From: Microbacterium oleivorans NBRC 103075
Lineage (GTDB): Bacteria > Actinomycetota > Actinomycetes > Actinomycetales > Microbacteriaceae
DNA: 64,000 nucleotides
Reading direction: 5' to 3'
Assembly: GCF_001552475.1 (NCBI RefSeq)
Contig: NZ_BCRG01000003.1
Location: 124,001 to 188,000, forward strand
The notes below the pieces were generated by a model that was not told the origin of the DNA, searched no databases, and was given only the letters and a program-made list of their open reading frames with translations. Below are positions 60,882 through 64,000 of this stretch, piece after piece (the first letter of the stretch is position 1; every line of letters starts with the position of its first letter). The position numbers were made by a program, and so were the translations under genes.

Positions 60882-60922
60882 TGCAGCTCCTGATACGGGG
60901 GTGGGGAGGGAGAGTTCACCGG

Positions 60923-62947
60923 TCACAGGGGTGAATCCGGGGTGGTGGCGACGGCGCCGGCGACATTTCCGTCGGCATCGCGGACGACGAGTACGACGAG
61001 CGGTCCATACGGGGCGAGCCACTCACTGACAGGGTCGGCGTACGAGTCCGCCGAAACGAGGTGCGAACCCGAGAACCGCTGCCCGCGACGCTCGAGGTCG
61101 ATCCTCGCACCGTCGACGTAGGCGGCGACGTCCTCGGCGAGTCCGCCTTCGATGACTCCACGCAGGTGGACGCGCGTGGCGCCCCCGGTGTCGACCGTCT
61201 CGACGCTGTCTACGCGGATGCACAGATCCCCGTCGGCGACCGCACGAGGCTCATCGAAGAGGGCTTCGTCGGGGAGCGGGGGCGTGCGAGGCGGCGCCAT
61301 CCGGCGATCACCGAGAGCCTCGATCGCCGCGGCGAGCTGCACGAGTGTCGAATCGCTGTAGGCGGGACCTGCGATGGTGAGGCCCACCGGCATCCGTGTG
61401 TCGGCCATGATCCCCATCGGGACCGTCACCGTCGGGATGCCGAGATGCCTCGGTACGAGGTTGCCGTTGGACACCCAGACGCCGTTGCGCCAAGCGATCT
61501 CAGCGGACGTCTCATTCACATCGGCATCTGCAGGGCCGACGTCGGACGCGGTCGGGAAGATGACGGCGTCGAAGTGTTCGCCCTGCAGCCAATCTTCGAA
61601 GTCGACTCGGCGAGTGTGCTCCAGGCCGCGGAGTCCTTCGGCTACGCCCGCCACGCGCGTCCAGTCCGTCCGCCCGGCAGCGGCGGCGGAGACGTAATCT
61701 GCCAGGTCGTACGCGATGTCGAAGTGGTGCACACCGTAGCGGTCCTCGAGCGCGCCCGGCGGGGGCGGGAAGATCAGCGTCGGGTCGACGTCTTCGAGCC
61801 GGTTGAGGTGCGGGTCGTCGTTCTGGCGGAGGAACGTGTCGAAGGCGGCCACCGCGAGATCGCCGACTTCGTCGAGGAGGAAGGATCGCGTCACGAAACC
61901 ACGGTCGACGAAGTCACGACTGTCGGCGTGCAGCTTCTCGTAGTTCTCGACGACCGGGAAGGCGGTCTCGATGATCTCGGCACCCGCAGCGGCGAGATCG
62001 TCGCGGAGGGACGACCACAGCTCCATGACCGAGTCACGCGTGCGGATGGGGATCGCGCTGTCGGGATCGGCGTTCACATAGATGCGCGGAACGGCGAACC
62101 GTAGCCCCCGCAACGGGAGGTCCTCGAGTGCGGCGAACGACTCCGGGCGCACATCGGAGGGGCGAGGAAGCGGCACCCACGGCTGCGTGCGCCAGAAATC
62201 GCCCTCGGTGTCGGGGTCGTCCGCGACCACCGCATCCAGCACGTGCCGCAGGTCCTCGATGGTCCGGGTGTGGGGGACGACGACGTCCATGGTCGGAACC
62301 AGCGGCCAATTGCCCCGGACCGAGATCACGCCGCGGGAGGGCGTGTATGCGACGAGCGCGTTGTTCGACGCCGGTGCGCGTCCCGACGACCAGGTCTCCT
62401 CGCCCAGACCGAAAGCAGCGAAGCTCGCCGCAGTGGCGGTGCCCGAGCCGTTGGAGGAGCCGGAGCCGAACGCGGACGCCAAGTAGTCGGCGTTGTAGGG
62501 GGACTCCGCGCGCCCGTACAGCCCGCGTTGCATTCCGCCTGCCGCCATGGGTGGCATGGTGGTCAGGCCGAGGAACACCGCGCCGGCGTCCCGCAGTCGT
62601 GCGACGGCGAAGGCATCATCACCGGCGATGAGATCGGCGAATGCGGGGGAGCCGGCCGCGACGGTCAGCCCGGTCACACGGTAGCTGTCCTTCGCGGTGA
62701 AGGGGATGCCGTCGAGGATGCCGCGGGACTCTCCGCGCGCGCGTCGCTGGTCGGCGGCCCGGGCTTCGCTGAACACCGCCGGGTTGATCACGGGGACCGA
62801 GGTGAGTCGGATGCCGCTCCGGTCGTACGCGCCGATCCGATTGAGATACCGCGCGACGAGCTCGACGCTCGTCATCGCGCCGCCCTCGAGGGCAGTGTGC
62901 AGAGTGGTGATGTCGGCTTCGACGACGCTCCGAGGCATCCCGTTCAT
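60923..62947 (-). CDS. Amidase-signature hydrolase with C-terminal extension
   Basis: A 674-residue amidase-signature hydrolase. Visible: LDGIPFTAKDSYRVTGLTVA (catalytic Lys), LTTMPPMAAGGMQRGLYGRA, and the Ser-rich AFGSGSSNGSGTATAASFAA, corresponding to the GGSSGGSA motif with the cis-Ser and nucleophile Ser. Residues about 575-674 form an extra beta domain (LCIRVDSVETVDTGGATRVH; WLAPYGPLVVLVVRDADGNV) beyond the usual ~480-residue family length. No signal peptide. The fusion-enzyme gene starts 41 bases after its stop, so the two are probably one operon. ATG 62947 follows a TATGTT box. Confidence 0.85.
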   Translation of the reverse strand: MNGMPRSVVEADITTLHTALEGGAMTSVELVARYLNRIGAYDRSGIRLTSVPVINPAVFSEARAADQRRARGESRGILDGIPFTAKDSYRVTGLTVAAGSPAFADLIAGDDAFAVARLRDAGAVFLGLTTMPPMAAGGMQRGLYGRAESPYNADYLASAFGSGSSNGSGTATAASFAAFGLGEETWSSGRAPASNNALVAYTPSRGVISVRGNWPLVPTMDVVVPHTRTIEDLRHVLDAVVADDPDTEGDFWRTQPWVPLPRPSDVRPESFAALEDLPLRGLRFAVPRIYVNADPDSAIPIRTRDSVMELWSSLRDDLAAAGAEIIETAFPVVENYEKLHADSRDFVDRGFVTRSFLLDEVGDLAVAAFDTFLRQNDDPHLNRLEDVDPTLIFPPPPGALEDRYGVHHFDIAYDLADYVSAAAAGRTDWTRVAGVAEGLRGLEHTRRVDFEDWLQGEHFDAVIFPTASDVGPADADVNETSAEIAWRNGVWVSNGNLVPRHLGIPTVTVPMGIMADTRMPVGLTIAGPAYSDSTLVQLAAAIEALGDRRMAPPRTPPLPDEALFDEPRAVADGDLCIRVDSVETVDTGGATRVHLRGVIEGGLAEDVAAYVDGARIDLERRGQRFSGSHLVSADSYADPVSEWLAPYGPLVVLVVRDADGNVAGAVATTPDSPL

Positions 62948-62951
62948 GGCT

Positions 62952-62972
62952 AAAACATACACCGTGGGTTTT
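62952..62972. promoter_or_regulatory. Inverted repeat over amidase promoter, candidate TetR operator
   Basis: AAAAC at 62952-62956 and GTTTT at 62968-62972 are perfect outer arms, with inner AC/GT pairing, 14 of 20 positions matching overall. It covers the minus-strand -10 TATGTT (complement of 62954-62959) that ends 7 bases before ATG 62947. Confidence 0.55.
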
Positions 62973-63022
62973 GGAGAAGCGAGGCTTTCTGCACCCGCGT
63001 GTGCGTAGTCTCGAAGAGACCC

Positions 63023-63700
63023 GTGAGGAGCCTCGACATCGCCAGACCGCCGCGTCCCCTGCTCAGCAGGGACCTGATCGCTCGAACCGCGCTCGCGCTC
63101 GTCGACAAGCACGGCGTCGACGGGGCCAGTATCCGTCGCGTCGCGGCCAAACTCGACGTCAATCCGACCTCGCTCTACAACCACGTCCCGAACCTCGCCG
63201 CCATGATCGAGGACGTCCGTGCACTGGTGTCAGCGAACATCGACTCCGCTCCGCTGCGAGAGCTTCCCTGGGAGGAGGGCCTGCGCGCATGGGCCCGGTC
63301 GTACCGAGATGCATTCACGGACCACTCCCGCGCCGTTCCGCTGCTCATGACCAACAAGGTCTCGGCCCCCGTCCTCCTCGCCGAGTACGAGGACTTCGCG
63401 CTCGCGGCTCGTGCCGTCGGGTGGGCTGATCGAGACATCCTGCCCCTCCTCACCGCGTTCGAGTCGTTCATCCTGGGGAGCGTCCTCGACATGTCAGGGC
63501 CGAGTGTCGTGTTCGACCCGGGCGGGCAGGAGGACGCGTTTCCGACGTTCGCCGCGGCGTTCGCGACCCTCGAGGACGAGGACCCTGAGGATCCCGTCGC
63601 CTCCCGGGCTTTCGAACTCGGACTCGGCATGCTCATCGCCTCCGCGCGCCCCGGCGACATCGATCCGCTCAGCTCAGCGCGCGACGCTCGCGTGCGCTGA
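63023..63700 (+). CDS. TetR-family regulator
   Basis: A 225-residue regulator. HTH about residues 14-55: RDLIARTALALVDKHGVDGA, SIRRVAAKLDVNPTSLYNHV; the C-terminal domain (GLRAWARSYRDAFTDHSRAV, GLGMLIASARP) matches TetR_C families. GTG 63023 is preferred; GTG 62999 is in frame but precedes the TAGTCT box (63006-63011). Divergent from the amidase/fusion operon with a palindrome between them. Its 3' end overlaps the opposing ABC ATPase gene by 32 bases. Confidence 0.88.
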   Translation: MRSLDIARPPRPLLSRDLIARTALALVDKHGVDGASIRRVAAKLDVNPTSLYNHVPNLAAMIEDVRALVSANIDSAPLRELPWEEGLRAWARSYRDAFTDHSRAVPLLMTNKVSAPVLLAEYEDFALAARAVGWADRDILPLLTAFESFILGSVLDMSGPSVVFDPGGQEDAFPTFAAAFATLEDEDPEDPVASRAFELGLGMLIASARPGDIDPLSSARDARVR

Positions 63701-64000
63701 GAGTACGCACAGGCGCCGTCGCGAGCGGCGCGGTGACGTCGAAGGCCGGCCCGCCGGGCACCGACTCCAGAAGCTTCCGCGTGTACGCGTTTTGCGGGTC
63801 CGAGAACACCTCTGCCGTCGGCCCCGCCTCGACGACCCGACCGTGCAGCAGCACCATGACGTGGTCGCACAGCTCTTCGACGACCGCGAGGTTGTGTGAG
63901 ATGAACAGCATCGTGAGTCCGAGTTCTGCGCGCAGGCGAGCGAGCAGGCGCAGCACTTCGGCCTGCGTCGACACGTCGAGCGCCGAGGTGATCTCGTCCG
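63669..64000 (-). CDS. ABC transporter ATP-binding protein, oligopeptide type (5' end beyond window)
   Basis: The last 110 residues of a Dpp/Opp-type ATPase. Walker B region and D-loop read DEITSALDVSTQAEVLRLLA (Ile where Pro is usual), the H-loop is MLFISHNLAVVEELCDHVMV, then LLHGRVVEAGPTAEVFSDPQ and NAYTRKLLESVPG, the oligopeptide-ABC C-terminal signature. The rest of the gene and its operon lie right of the window; import of a peptide or amide could feed the adjacent amidase, but that is conjecture. Confidence 0.92.
   Translation of the reverse strand, partial: DEITSALDVSTQAEVLRLLARLRAELGLTMLFISHNLAVVEELCDHVMVLLHGRVVEAGPTAEVFSDPQNAYTRKLLESVPGGPAFDVTAPLATAPVRTLSARERRALS

Overview
The window looks like chromosomal DNA of a high-GC Gram-positive actinobacterium, most probably Microbacterium or a close relative in Microbacteriaceae. 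The base composition is very GC-rich throughout. The octamer GGATGCCG/CGGCATCC recurs constantly. Genes are packed with ATGA or GTGA overlaps, and many start without a ribosome binding site, 7 or 8 bases after a TANNNT -10 box (leaderless mRNAs). The lineage is also suggested by the class Ib nrdHIEF operon, a rimJ-sepX/glpR-like pair near galU, and a very large SF1-helicase-like protein ending in an MTES_1575-like fold. I see no phage, transposase, CRISPR array, rRNA or origin. There is one tRNA, tRNA-Ala(CGC).

Layout. 1-2.9 kb: a GAF/LuxR regulator (cut by the window edge) divergent from a DUF485 + acetate-type symporter pair. 2.9-7.5 kb: an alkyltransferase-like protein lacking the catalytic Cys, a giant helicase-like protein with broken Walker motifs, and a 58-residue protein coupled to it. 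7.5-11.6 kb: mscL, a zinc-ribbon protein, 5-formyl-THF cyclo-ligase, galU, a RimJ-like acetyltransferase, a SepX/GlpR-like division protein and tRNA-Ala. 11.6-15.4 kb: TetR and a class II aldolase / small-molecule kinase / GlpD-like dehydrogenase operon that reads as a polyol or sugar catabolic route. 15.4-20 kb: a tightly overlapping SDR-TetR-SCP2-like-aminotransferase-MFS operon of unknown purpose. 20-22.5 kb: PadR with two related membrane proteins. 22.5-25 kb: a Leu/Val-type amino-acid dehydrogenase, a methyltransferase and a YbaK deacylase.

25-28.8 kb: an unusual operon of NhaA-DsbA fusion, cyclic-nucleotide-domain/TrxR-like flavoprotein and UBP zinc finger. 28.9-35.2 kb: LacI and an ABC sugar importer (binding protein plus two permeases, no ATPase) with a glycogen-debranching-type glucosidase. 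35.2-43.2 kb: histidine utilisation (IclR, hutH, hutU, hutI, with hutG on the opposite strand next to a SixA phosphatase and a DUF445 protein). 43.3-46.9 kb: an acyl-CoA dehydrogenase-like protein, a hydrolase, a small conserved protein and an MFS carrier. 47-51.2 kb: nrdHIEF with candidate NrdR boxes. 51.2-53.5 kb: a gene-poor tract with diverged repeats, two possible tiny membrane proteins and a secreted protein. 53.5-58 kb: an acyl-CoA ligase and a MaoC/amidohydrolase/SDR operon under a MarR regulator with a perfect palindromic operator. 58-64 kb: a kinase-aminotransferase fusion, an amidase, a TetR regulator and the end of an oligopeptide-type ABC ATPase gene.

How the parts fit. Three catabolic regions (polyol, histidine, acyl-CoA) and the sugar importer each sit beside their own regulator, with an inverted repeat in the control region. 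The least explained parts are the degenerate helicase/nuclease protein with its small partner, the NhaA-DsbA/TrxR-like/UBP operon, the SCP2-like/aminotransferase operon, and the kinase-aminotransferase/amidase operon.
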